Origin: Cellvibrionales bacterium UBA5860
GTDB lineage: Bacteria > Pseudomonadota > Gammaproteobacteria > Pseudomonadales > Porticoccaceae
DNA: 23,662 nucleotides
Assembly (NCBI GenBank): GCA_002431545.1
Contig: DJFY01000128.1
Span: 41,414-65,075, forward strand
Direction of reading: 5' to 3'
The notes under the pieces: model-generated
Told to the model about the DNA's origin: nothing
Seen by the model: the letters and a program-made list of their open reading frames with translations, nothing else
Database searches by the model: none
Translations under genes and position numbers: made by a program
Part shown: positions 1-7,258 of the stretch, in pieces
Layout: the number at the start of each line of letters is the position of its first letter
How positions within the stretch are numbered: the stretch's first letter is position 1

Positions 1-353
1 TGCCGTACCGGCAAATCAGCCTCCTGGTCCATCTCACTACCGTCAGTTGAGGCGTCGCTTGTCGGGGCGCCGCCGAGCTGGCGTTCGACGATTGCCGCCA
101 GCCCAATACCACCGTTGCGCGACATATCCAGGGACACCTGTTGGTCGAACATTTCCTGGTACATGGTCATTTGGTCGGAATCGAACAAGCCACCCTGGGG
201 CAGGGTATCGCGCATGGATTTAAGCATTATCTGAATAAAAATCGACTCGAACTGCCGCGCCACTTCGCGCGTAGCGCCCTGTTGATCCGACCGCGCCTGC
301 GCCCGCAATTGCGCCGTACCGCTGAAGTCGTGATATACCGCAGGCGCCGCCAT
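1..353 (-). CDS. flgJ: Flagellar rod-binding protein FlgJ (N-terminal part, runs off the left edge)
   Basis: Reading leftward from an ATG at 353, 117 codons are present before the window ends. The protein begins MAAPAVYHDFSGTAQLRAQA and contains the FlgJ rod-binding signature: a segment like RQFESIFIQIMLKSMRD, followed by GGLFDSDQMTMYQEMFDQQV and an SRNGGIGLA stretch. In the family this domain caps the growing rod in the periplasm. Many gammaproteobacterial FlgJ proteins also carry a C-terminal muramidase that opens the peptidoglycan for the rod; that part would lie outside the window, so its presence cannot be judged. The start is 7 nt after the flgI stop with no strong ribosome site, suggesting coupling to flgI. 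Position last in the flgB-to-flgJ order supports the call. Confidence 0.93.
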   Translation of the reverse strand, partial: MAAPAVYHDFSGTAQLRAQARSDQQGATREVARQFESIFIQIMLKSMRDTLPQGGLFDSDQMTMYQEMFDQQVSLDMSRNGGIGLAAIVERQLGGAPTSDASTDGSEMDQEADLPVR

Positions 354-360
354 GAGAAGT

Positions 361-1485
361 CTAGATCACCGTAAGCTGGGCGCGCAGAGCGCCTGATTGC
401 TGGAGTGCTTCGAGAATCGCTACCAGATCACCCGGCGCGGCACCGACCTGGTTCACCGCTTTGACGATCTCGTCCAGACTCACGCCCGGATTAAACAGAA
501 ACATACGGTTATTTTCTTCGGTGATCTCGACCGTGGAACCTGGCACTACCACCGTTTCGCCCCGCCGTGCAAACGGTTCCGGCTGACTGACACCGATGTC
601 CTCGGCAATGGAGACCGTCAGATTGCCGTGGGCAACGGCCACCGGCATGACGCGCACGTGGCTGCCAATAACAATGGTGCCGGTGCGCGCATTGACGATC
701 ACCCGCGCCGGCGCCTCGCCCGGTTCGACCACGATATTTTCCAGCGTCGAGACAAAAGCGACTTTTTGCGCCGCATTGCCCGGTGCACGGACCTGAATCG
801 ACGTAGCATCCATTGGCAATGCAACGCTATCACCCAGGACGTCATTAATTTTTTCCGCCAGGCGTTGGGCAGTGGTGAAGTCAGGCGAATTCAGATTGAG
901 CACCAGATCACCCCCCTGGCTAAAGGGGGACAGGACGGCACGCTCGACCGTTGCACCATTTGGCACGCGACCCACACTCGGCACATTGACCGTGACGCGC
1001 GAGCCGTCACTGCCTTCAGCGCCAAAACCGCCGACCACCAGGTTACCCTGGGCAATGGCGTAAGTCTGTCCGTCTGCGCCCTTGAGCGGCACCATCAGCA
1101 AACTACCACCGCGCAGACTTTTGGCGTTGCCGATGGATGACACGGTGACATCAATGGTCTGGCCCGGTTTGGCAAATGGTGGCAGGTCCGCATGTATCAT
1201 GACAGCGGCCACGTTTTTCAGCTGGGGGTTGATATTCGGCGGCACCACGACGCCAAGCTGCGCCAGCATGCTCTTCAGACTCTGTACGGTAAAAGGCGCC
1301 TGCGTGGTTTGATCCCCGGTACCATCCAGTCCCACCACCAGGCCATAGCCCACCAACTGGTTGCTCCTCACACCGGCGATGGATGTCAGGTCTTTGATTC
1401 GCTCAGCATAGCCGACACCGGAGAAACACAGGCACAAGGCACAGGCGACAAAAGCCGGGCGAAAACGCTGCAGTATTCCAGTCAT
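361..1485 (-). CDS. flgI: Flagellar P-ring protein FlgI
   Basis: 374 codons, the usual FlgI length. Residues 1-27 form a Sec signal peptide with cleavage predicted after GVGYA, leaving the classic mature start ERIKDL. The next segment (SIAGVRSNQLVGYGLVVGLDGTGD) and the later SLRGGSLLMVPLKGADGQTYA are highly typical of FlgI. The protein polymerises in the periplasm into the P ring, the bushing around the rod in the peptidoglycan layer, with help from FlgA (7259-7993 here). The ATG at 1485 has a CGGAGAA ribosome site 7 nt upstream. It lies between flgH (20-nt gap) and flgJ (7-nt gap). No damage or missing region is seen. Confidence 0.98.
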   Translation of the reverse strand: MTGILQRFRPAFVACALCLCFSGVGYAERIKDLTSIAGVRSNQLVGYGLVVGLDGTGDQTTQAPFTVQSLKSMLAQLGVVVPPNINPQLKNVAAVMIHADLPPFAKPGQTIDVTVSSIGNAKSLRGGSLLMVPLKGADGQTYAIAQGNLVVGGFGAEGSDGSRVTVNVPSVGRVPNGATVERAVLSPFSQGGDLVLNLNSPDFTTAQRLAEKINDVLGDSVALPMDATSIQVRAPGNAAQKVAFVSTLENIVVEPGEAPARVIVNARTGTIVIGSHVRVMPVAVAHGNLTVSIAEDIGVSQPEPFARRGETVVVPGSTVEITEENNRMFLFNPGVSLDEIVKAVNQVGAAPGDLVAILEALQQSGALRAQLTVI

Positions 1486-1505
1486 CAGCTAATTCTCCGG
1501 GACAC

Positions 1506-2201
1506 CTAGAACGGCCAGATCGGACTCATGAAAAAGCGCACCAACCAACCGGAGGTGTTGGCCTCATTCAGGGCGCCGGTGCCACCGTAAGAAATTCTGG
1601 CATCCGCCACCTGGGTCGACAGCACCGTATTATTGGGCGATACATCGTAGGGCCGCACGATGCCCCGAAGGCGAATAAACTCCTTGCCCTGATTCAACTG
1701 AATCCATTTTTCACCCTGCACCTGCAGGTTACCATTGGGCAGCACCCCGGCGACGGTTACAGCTATGCTGCCGCTGAGTTTATTGCTCTGATTACTCTTG
1801 CCCTCACCCTCGAATTCGTTTTCAGAGTCGATACTCAAACCCAGACCGTTACCGCTAATGGTCGCGGTCCGGCCGAGAAAACTGGGGTCGGCAAGGGAGT
1901 TGCTGCTGTCCTTGTCGATTTCGGTCTTGCTGGATTTGGCGGCGTCGGTTTTTTCGACCAGCAGCACCTGAATGATGTCACCAATGCGCCGCGCACGGAG
2001 GTCCTCATAGAGCACCATATCGTAGCCGCTCTGGTAGATCGCTCCATTGCTTGCAACCGGGCGCGTCATCGCTTCCGGCGGCGTCGCCTCGTAGCCCGCG
2101 GCATTTTCCTGTGGCAGGCCCGCACAACCGGCAAGTATCGTCATGGACAAAGGGACAAATACGCGGTTGAGATTAAAGGCGGGCACTAAAGTTGTCCTCA
2201 C
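1506..2201 (-). CDS. flgH: Flagellar L-ring lipoprotein FlgH
   Basis: 231 codons starting at GTG. The start overlaps the flgG stop by four bases (GTGA, 2198-2201), with no clear ribosome site of its own, so translational coupling to flgG is likely. The N-terminus is a lipoprotein signal ending in the lipobox ILAGC, with Cys26 the expected lipidated residue. The body has the FlgH features: SLYEDLRARRIGDII-like text (here MVLYEDLRARRIGDIIQVLL), the central VTVAGVLPNGNLQVQGEK segment and the terminal SPIWPF. FlgH forms the L ring in the outer membrane around the distal rod. Lipidation links it functionally to lnt further along the window. Confidence 0.97.
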   Translation of the reverse strand: MRTTLVPAFNLNRVFVPLSMTILAGCAGLPQENAAGYEATPPEAMTRPVASNGAIYQSGYDMVLYEDLRARRIGDIIQVLLVEKTDAAKSSKTEIDKDSSNSLADPSFLGRTATISGNGLGLSIDSENEFEGEGKSNQSNKLSGSIAVTVAGVLPNGNLQVQGEKWIQLNQGKEFIRLRGIVRPYDVSPNNTVLSTQVADARISYGGTGALNEANTSGWLVRFFMSPIWPF

Positions 2202-2983
2202 AAGTTATTGCTGACGTATTGCAGCATCTGATCGCTGGTAGCGATGGCCTTGGAATTCATCTCATAGGCGCGCTGGGTTTCGATCATGCCTACCAGTTCC
2301 TCGACAACGTTGACGTTTGAAGCCTCGAGAAACCCCTGCACCACAGTGCCCAGCCCGTTCAGGCCCGGATTGCCCACCTGGGGATTACCGCTGGCGGCAG
2401 ATTCGAGAAACAGGTTCTTGCCGATCGGTTGCAAACCGGTCGGATTGATAAAATCGGCCAGTTGCAGCTGACCCAGTTGCGAAGGTGTCGCATTACCCGG
2501 TAACAGCGCCGACATGATGCCGTCGCTGCTGATAGTGATAGAAAGGGCATCCTGGGGAATGCTGATCGCCGGCTGAATCACATACCCGTTGGAAGTCACT
2601 AACTGGCCCTGGGAGTCGATCTGCATGGCGCCGTCGCGGGTATAGGACAGCGTGCCGTCGGGCAACAACACCTGCAGGAAGCCACGGCCTTCGATAGCGA
2701 TATCAAGCACGTTTTCTGTCTGCTCGACATTGCCCTGGGTAAACAGTTTTTCCGTGGCGACGACACGTACGCCGGTGCCAAGCATCAGGCCCGAGGGTAA
2801 TTCGGTGTCCTGGGATGACTGGGCACCAACCTGGCTCAGATTCTGATAGAGCAGATCCTCGAATACCGCGCGGCCGCGTTTAAAACCGGCGGTACTGGCA
2901 TTAGCCAGGTTGTTGGCGATGGTCGCCATTTTGGTCTGCTGTGCATCCAGACCGGTTTTGGAAATCCAAAGGGCTTCGTTCAT
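2198..2983 (-). CDS. flgG: Flagellar distal rod protein FlgG
   Basis: 261 codons, within the normal FlgG size. The N-terminus (MNEALWISKTGLDAQQ, then IANNLANASTAGFKRGRAVF) carries the rod/hook-family NNLANxxTxGFK motif that builds the D0 coiled-coil. The C-terminus has the matching SNVNVVEELVGMIETQRAYE motif followed by DQMLQYVSNNL. FlgG is the distal rod subunit, extending from the proximal rod to the hook and passing through the P and L rings. The ATG is at 2983. The gene follows flgF after 37 nt and its stop overlaps the flgH start. Confidence 0.98.
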   Translation of the reverse strand: MNEALWISKTGLDAQQTKMATIANNLANASTAGFKRGRAVFEDLLYQNLSQVGAQSSQDTELPSGLMLGTGVRVVATEKLFTQGNVEQTENVLDIAIEGRGFLQVLLPDGTLSYTRDGAMQIDSQGQLVTSNGYVIQPAISIPQDALSITISSDGIMSALLPGNATPSQLGQLQLADFINPTGLQPIGKNLFLESAASGNPQVGNPGLNGLGTVVQGFLEASNVNVVEELVGMIETQRAYEMNSKAIATSDQMLQYVSNNL

Positions 2984-3020
2984 TAATGCTCTGCTCCGCT
3001 CAAATTAGTCTTATCAGGCC

Positions 3021-3761
3021 CTAGCTCATCCGCATAATCTGGGAGGAATTCCGGTCATTTTCCTCCGCAGTTTTCATCATCTTGACCTGCGCCTCGAAAC
3101 TGCGCGCCAGCTCGATCATGCGTACCATGGATTCGATAGCATTAACGTTGCTCGTCTCCAGTGAGCCGGAGACCACGCGCACGCTGGCATCGGGCGGTGT
3201 CGGCTCGCCGTCGGCGGTGCGTAACATGCCGTCGGCATCCTTGGCGAGATTGGCTTCATCCAGCGTCACCAGTTTGATGCGATCCACCACTGCCAGGGTG
3301 TTGGGGTTTTGACCGATGGGCAGCACCGAGATCGTGCCATCACCGCCGATCTCGAGTTTGGCGTTGGGCGGCACGGCGATAGGTCCGGCATTGCCCAATA
3401 CCGGCATGCCGGCACCGTTGGTCAGCAGGCCGAATTCATCCAGCCGTAAGTCACCGCGACGGGTATAGGCCTCGCCGCCGTCCGGCGCCTGCACCGCGAT
3501 CCAGCCGCGACCATTCACCGACACGTCCAATTCGCGCCCCGTGGTCTGGGTGGTGCCGGCAACCATATCGGCACGGGTTCCTTCCAATTGCACGAAAGTG
3601 CGGCTGCTATGGCCCGGACCGACAACCTGGGCCTTGCCAAACATGGCCATATCGGCCTTGAAACCGGTGGTGCTGGCATTGGCCAGGTTATGCGCGTTGA
3701 CCGCCTGCGCGGTCATCGCAGCGTTGGCGCCACTCATGGCAATGTAAAGTAAACGGTCCAT
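3021..3761 (-). CDS. flgF: Flagellar proximal rod protein FlgF
   Basis: 246 codons. It begins MDRLLYIAMSGANAAMTAQA, which is the FlgF form of the rod-protein N-terminus, followed by HNLANASTTGFKADMAMF. The C-terminal half contains LETSNVNAIESMVRMIELAR and ends in an SQIMRMS-type tail, matching the D0 helix used for axial polymerisation. FlgF is one of the proximal rod subunits. It lies 34 nt downstream of flgE and 37 nt upstream of flgG. The start is a plain ATG at 3761. In Pseudomonas flgF starts a separate transcription unit; no convincing promoter is visible here in the 34-nt gap. Confidence 0.97.
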   Translation of the reverse strand: MDRLLYIAMSGANAAMTAQAVNAHNLANASTTGFKADMAMFGKAQVVGPGHSSRTFVQLEGTRADMVAGTTQTTGRELDVSVNGRGWIAVQAPDGGEAYTRRGDLRLDEFGLLTNGAGMPVLGNAGPIAVPPNAKLEIGGDGTISVLPIGQNPNTLAVVDRIKLVTLDEANLAKDADGMLRTADGEPTPPDASVRVVSGSLETSNVNAIESMVRMIELARSFEAQVKMMKTAEENDRNSSQIMRMS

Positions 3762-3795
3762 TCGAGTTGTCTGCAGCTCAGATTACGAAACGTTG

Positions 3796-5061
3796 TTAAC
3801 GGAGGTTAATCACTGTCTGGGTAATAGCGTCTTCCGTCTGGATCACCTGGGCATTCGCCTGGAAGTTGCGCTGGGCGACAATCATTTTTACCAGCTGCTC
3901 GGTGAGTTCTACGTTGGAATCCTCCAGCGCCCCCGACTGAATCACACCAAGACCGGAGCTGCCCGGAGCCCCCACCAACGGCGCTCCGGAGTTAAAGGTT
4001 TCAACCCATGAGGTATCGCCAATAGGCTGTAAACCCTGGGTGTTAGCGAAGTTGGCCATCACCACCTGACCCAAGGCCAGAGACTGGCCATTGTTAAAAA
4101 ATGCCTCGACGGTGCCGTTGTCAGCGACATCGATGCCACCCAGTTGCCCGGCGGGGTAACCGTCCTGAGCCAGACTCAGCACACCAAAATCAGCGCCATA
4201 TTGTGTCGAGGGCGAGAGATCAACGGTAAACGCCTGGGCCGCCGCGCCATTGGCCGAACCCGAGGCATCGAGCGGCGTCCAGCCAGCAATATTGACCTGC
4301 ACCGGCAACGAGGCGGTCGGGAACTGTCCGTTCGAGTTGAATGCCAGCGTATCGGGTCCACCGACGGTAACGCCGTCGATCAGCGTGTGCACCTGCCACT
4401 GGTTGGGTGTGGCGGTTTTTACGTAGTAGGTGCTTAAAAGATGCGGGTTGCCGAGGCCGTCGTAAATGGTCATCGAGGTCGTGTTGTTGTACATGTCCGG
4501 CGAGGGCACGGTTGGCGGCGAGGCAAAAGCGTTATAGGGGCCACCCCAGGCCGTGGTGGGCACGGTGTCGCGGGCATCCAGGTTCAACGTCATGTCGACC
4601 AGCGCCGTCGGCGCCGGGTTAATTAAAGTGGTACTGATTTGCAGCTCGCTCACCGCTCCCGTAATAAGCCCCGTCGGGTCCGCCTCAAAGGCCATCAGGC
4701 GCCGACCCTGGTTGTCGACGACAAAGCCGTTCTGATCGAGAGAGAAGTTACCCGCGCGCGTGTAAGCCGGGGCACCAGCATCACTCAGAACAAAAAACCC
4801 ATTGCCATTAATCGCGAGATCGAGGGCACTGCCGGTGAGGCTGATGTTGCCCTGCTCGAACTGCTGGGCAACATCGGTTAGCCGAACGCCCTTGCCCACC
4901 GATTCGCTGCCGACGCCGAGGGAGCTGGTGGCATAAATGTCGGAAAATTCGCCCCGCGAGGATTTGAACCCCGTGGTGGAACTGTTGGCGACGTTGTTGC
5001 CGATGATATTGAGATCGGCGGTCGATGCCTTGATGCCGGAAATCGCGGTGTCAAATGCCAT
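3796..5061 (-). CDS. flgE: Flagellar hook protein FlgE
   Basis: 421 codons, on the short side of the FlgE range, which varies mainly through its surface domains. The N-terminal D0 motif reads MAFDTAISGIKASTADLNII then NNVANSSTTGFKSSRGEF. The hook-specific middle includes the SMTIYDGLGNPHLLSTYYVK stretch typical of the FlgE D1/D2 region. The C-terminus SNVELTEQLVKMIVAQRNFQ closes the D0 helix. About 120 copies are exported and assembled under the FlgD cap to form the curved hook. An AGGA ribosome site lies 9 nt upstream of the ATG at 5061. The 83-nt gap to flgD is the longest within the operon and shows no obvious promoter or terminator. Confidence 0.98.
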   Translation of the reverse strand: MAFDTAISGIKASTADLNIIGNNVANSSTTGFKSSRGEFSDIYATSSLGVGSESVGKGVRLTDVAQQFEQGNISLTGSALDLAINGNGFFVLSDAGAPAYTRAGNFSLDQNGFVVDNQGRRLMAFEADPTGLITGAVSELQISTTLINPAPTALVDMTLNLDARDTVPTTAWGGPYNAFASPPTVPSPDMYNNTTSMTIYDGLGNPHLLSTYYVKTATPNQWQVHTLIDGVTVGGPDTLAFNSNGQFPTASLPVQVNIAGWTPLDASGSANGAAAQAFTVDLSPSTQYGADFGVLSLAQDGYPAGQLGGIDVADNGTVEAFFNNGQSLALGQVVMANFANTQGLQPIGDTSWVETFNSGAPLVGAPGSSGLGVIQSGALEDSNVELTEQLVKMIVAQRNFQANAQVIQTEDAITQTVINLR

Positions 5062-5144
5062 GTCTGGTTATCCTGTTGTTACTCTCGCTTGTTAATTTGC
5101 TGGTTCAGGGCGATGCAAATAATGGCTGCCCGAAGCCGCGCGTG

Positions 5145-5810
5145 TTAATAAAATTCGCGCACGCTGTCCGCGCTAATGCTGGCACCATTGTCGAGATTGA
5201 GCACGATGTCGCCTCCACCGGCCGCCACCGAAACACTTTGTACCGTCGTCGCCGCGTAGGCCGGTACCGCCTGGGTCTCGCCAGCAATGACAGCGCGTCC
5301 TGTGACCTGATACGGACCTGCGGGCACGGCCTCGCCGTTCTGGTCCAAGCCATCCCAGCTAAACGCCTGCCGGCCTGCATCCATCGGCCCCAGTTGTAAC
5401 GTTCGCACCAGTTGACCCGAAGCATCACTGACCTGTACCTCGACAGTGGAAGCCGCCACCGGCAGGTCGATCGCGCCCTCAACCTGCCCCCCCTGGATCA
5501 ATTGTGCGATACCGGTGTCGGCAATCACCTTACGGCCGACCAGATGGGTGGCCTGGAGGGTTCGGTTAGAGAAAAAGGATTCGAGCAGCGCATTCAGGGA
5601 TTGCTGGGATTCCTGAATGCCGTTGACCATGCCAAACTGGGCCACCTGAGACAGAAACTCGAAGTTGTCCATCGGGTTGGTGGGGTCCTGATTCTCCAGC
5701 TGCGTGACCAACAGGCGCATAAAATCGTCCTGACCCAACTCGCCGCGTTTTTTAGCCGAATCCTGCTGGCTCGGTGTTGCCAGTTGCGCGAGCACATTTG
5801 AGGCTTGCAT
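5145..5810 (-). CDS. flgD: Flagellar hook-cap (hook assembly scaffold) protein FlgD
   Basis: 221 codons. The hallmark N-terminal cap motif is seen as QDDFMRLLVTQLENQDPTNP followed by MDNFEFLSQVAQF. The C-terminal half (roughly residues 85-220) has the Gly- and Val-rich pattern of the FlgD tudor-like and immunoglobulin-like domains, including the FSWDGLDQNGEAVPAGPYQV segment. FlgD sits at the tip of the growing hook and is replaced by FlgK when the hook is complete. A strong GGGAGG ribosome site precedes the ATG at 5810 by 6 nt. It lies 11 nt after the flgC stop. Confidence 0.97.
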   Translation of the reverse strand: MQASNVLAQLATPSQQDSAKKRGELGQDDFMRLLVTQLENQDPTNPMDNFEFLSQVAQFGMVNGIQESQQSLNALLESFFSNRTLQATHLVGRKVIADTGIAQLIQGGQVEGAIDLPVAASTVEVQVSDASGQLVRTLQLGPMDAGRQAFSWDGLDQNGEAVPAGPYQVTGRAVIAGETQAVPAYAATTVQSVSVAAGGGDIVLNLDNGASISADSVREFY

Positions 5811-5821
5811 GGCGACCTCCC

Positions 5822-6244
5822 CTAGCGACCTATATTCAATGTCTGTAGAAGCAATTGCTTCGAGGTGTTCATGACCTCGACGCTGTTCTGGTAGGAGCGC
5901 GACGCCGAAATCATGTTGGCCATCTCCTCAACCGCGTTGACGTTGCCGAAATAGATGTAGCCGTCATCATCGGCGAGCGGGTGGCTGGGCGCGTACTCCT
6001 TGCGTGGCACGGCAGTGCTTTCGACGATGCGATCCACACGGACACCGACCAGAGCATCGGCCGACGTCGGATCGCTGAATTGACGATGCACGGAAGAAAA
6101 TACCGGCTGTCTGGCCCGGTAGGCCGCTTCGGGACTGCCACTCACCGATTCGGCATTTGCCAGATTACTTGAGATGGTATTGAGCCGAACCGATTGTGCA
6201 CTGAGTGCGGACCCCGATACCTCCAGCAAACCAAACAAGCTCAT
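5822..6244 (-). CDS. flgC: Flagellar proximal rod protein FlgC
   Basis: 140 codons, normal FlgC size. The N-terminus has the family pattern GSALSAQSVRLNTISSNLAN, with a SVSGSPEAAYRARQPVF segment typical of FlgC. The C-terminus contains VNAVEEMANMISASRSYQNS and VEVMNTSKQLLLQTLNIGR, the paired D0 helix. It is a proximal rod subunit adjacent to the MS ring. The ATG at 6244 has GGGAGAA 5 nt upstream, located inside the end of flgB; the two genes are only 2 nt apart and are probably co-translated. Confidence 0.97.
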   Translation of the reverse strand: MSLFGLLEVSGSALSAQSVRLNTISSNLANAESVSGSPEAAYRARQPVFSSVHRQFSDPTSADALVGVRVDRIVESTAVPRKEYAPSHPLADDDGYIYFGNVNAVEEMANMISASRSYQNSVEVMNTSKQLLLQTLNIGR

Positions 6245-6246
6245 GA

Positions 6247-6636
6247 CTATTCTCCCTTTATAGCCAGCAACATGGTTTTAATAGAACCGTCGAGAAACCG
6301 CAGACTGGCCTGAAAGCGCACCGCATTGTCGGCAAACGCCGCCTGCTCGACTGGAGACTCGACAGTGTTACCATCCAGCGATGGCTGTTGTGGCGTGCGA
6401 TAAAGTAAATCCGCCTGAACCCCTGCCTGGCCTCGCATGATGTGTTGAGTGTGTGTCCCGCGCATTACGCCACCGCCAGACGCGGCCGCCAGAGCGCTTC
6501 TGAAATCGATATCGCGCGCCTTGTAGCCCGGCGTGTCCGCATTTGAAAGATTCGACGCCAGCACCTCGGCCCGACGCCCATAGGTTTGCAGTGACTCTGT
6601 GTAAATCCCGAGACTGTTGCCCAGCCAATCCGCCAC
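6247..6636 (-). CDS. flgB: Flagellar proximal rod protein FlgB (GTG start)
   Basis: 129 codons, normal for FlgB. The sequence begins MADWLGNSLGIYTESLQTYG and continues into VLASNLSNADTPGYKARDID, the FlgB form of the rod motif. The C-terminus is FQASLRFLDGSIKTMLLAIK. The start is GTG at 6636, preceded by AGGAG at about 8 nt. An ATG at 6641 lies closer to the same ribosome site but is in another frame and would not give FlgB. It is the first gene of the flgBCDEFGHIJ operon, with a sigma-54-type promoter about 50 bp upstream. Confidence 0.96.
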   Translation of the reverse strand: MADWLGNSLGIYTESLQTYGRRAEVLASNLSNADTPGYKARDIDFRSALAAASGGGVMRGTHTQHIMRGQAGVQADLLYRTPQQPSLDGNTVESPVEQAAFADNAVRFQASLRFLDGSIKTMLLAIKGE

Positions 6637-6687
6637 GCCATTTACTCCTGTCTAACCCTGTATTTGCGACCTGCTGCTCCTATGCAC

Positions 6688-6703
6688 AGCAAGCTCTATG
6701 CCA
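6688..6703 (-). promoter_or_regulatory. Sigma-54 (RpoN) promoter of the flgB operon
   Basis: Read on the minus strand the site is TGGCATAGAGCTTGCT: GG at 6702-6701 and GC at 6690-6689, with exactly 10 bases between, and near-consensus TGGCA and TTGCT boxes. The predicted transcription start is near 6678, giving a leader of about 41 nt to the flgB GTG. In Pseudomonas and Vibrio, hook-basal-body operons are RpoN-dependent and need an NtrC-family activator (FleR/FlrC class). The call rests on motif, spacing and position; it was not scanned statistically. Confidence 0.8.
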
Positions 6704-6764
6704 TGCTGCTAATGGTCTGATATTCGGTCTTTTTCGACCTTTATCTGCGATTCCCCCCCATTCA

Positions 6765-6834
6765 GGCGGCAATACTTTGCCGCCGGGTGGGGCCGCAGCG
6801 GCAAAGCATTTCTGCTGCCGGGCATATTTGCCGC
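6765..6834. promoter_or_regulatory. Cluster of TTGCCGC/GCGGCAA inverted repeats, candidate enhancer
   Basis: A perfect 8-bp inverted repeat GGCGGCAA-TACT-TTGCCGCC occupies 6765-6784. The same 7-mer recurs as GCGGCAA at 6798-6804 and TTGCCGC at 6828-6834, so there are four copies in two opposed pairs within 70 bp. They sit about 90-155 bp upstream of the predicted flgB transcription start, the usual place for activator sites of sigma-54 promoters. An operator for an NtrC-family flagellar activator is inferred from position and symmetry; the binding protein is not encoded in this window. Confidence 0.5.
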
Positions 6835-6910
6835 GGACCGAAAATTTCAGCCGGGCAAAAAATGAGGCTAGCCGGGATTACCCGCTGGAAACAGGCGTCT
6901 CGATTTAAAA

Positions 6911-6926
6911 CGGCCTGCTATTTGCA
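6911..6926 (+). promoter_or_regulatory. Candidate sigma-54 promoter facing flgA
   Basis: The sequence CGGCCTGCTATTTGCA has GG at 6912-6913 and GC at 6924-6925 with the required 10-bp spacing, and an exact TTGCA box; the -24 box is weaker (CGGCCTG). A transcript from about 6937 would have a leader of roughly 300 nt before flgA, which is long. It would share the repeat cluster at 6765-6834 with the flgB promoter. Confidence 0.35.
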
Positions 6927-7042
6927 TTAACGATAAAAACCCAGGCTTACGGGGCCCGTCTGACGTTTTTTTGGCGACATACCCCCAAGGCAAGCGCTAG
7001 CGTCCGGCAAGGGAATGTGTTTCGCCATGACCGTCTTCTTAA

Positions 7043-7070
7043 TTGGAATAGGGGTAAACTGGACTATTTA
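7043..7070 (+). promoter_or_regulatory. Candidate sigma-70 promoter upstream of flgA
   Basis: TTGGAA at 7043-7048 and TATTTA at 7065-7070 are separated by 16 bp, a fair match to -35 and -10 boxes. This is an alternative or additional source of flgA transcription; flanking sequence is A+T-rich compared with the surroundings. Confidence 0.35.
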
Positions 7071-7258
7071 GTTCAGTAGCAGATTAGTTTAGTAACAGAC
7101 ATCCAGACCATCAGGCCAAGGGACATTGGCTCCCCCCGACTGAAACTGAGGAACTCGATATCCGCCGCCAAACCACAGCTATAGCCTCGAACCGACATTC
7201 GAGGCTTCCGGTACTGCGCCCAGGGCGGTGCCGACCCCTGACACGGTCGTCCGCAGCA

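Larger units (their letters stand above)
6637..7258. other. Divergent flgB/flgA intergenic region
   Basis: About 620 bp without a supported gene. It holds the flgB sigma-54 promoter, the TTGCCGC repeat cluster, and two candidate promoters facing flgA, each listed separately. The part from about 7088 to 7258 is open in the flgA frame but has no ATG, GTG or TTG in that frame before 7259. No RNA gene or terminator was recognised. Confidence 0.7.

Noticed and set aside
397..1140. 247-codon plus-strand open frame opposite flgI
   Set aside because: Antisense shadow of a clear flgI gene; composition is His/Arg/Asp-rich with no recognisable domain and no ribosome site.
6543..6908. 121-codon plus-strand frame across flgB and the divergent control region
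   Set aside because: Starts inside flgB on the opposite strand and crosses the sigma-54 promoter and repeat cluster; no domain.
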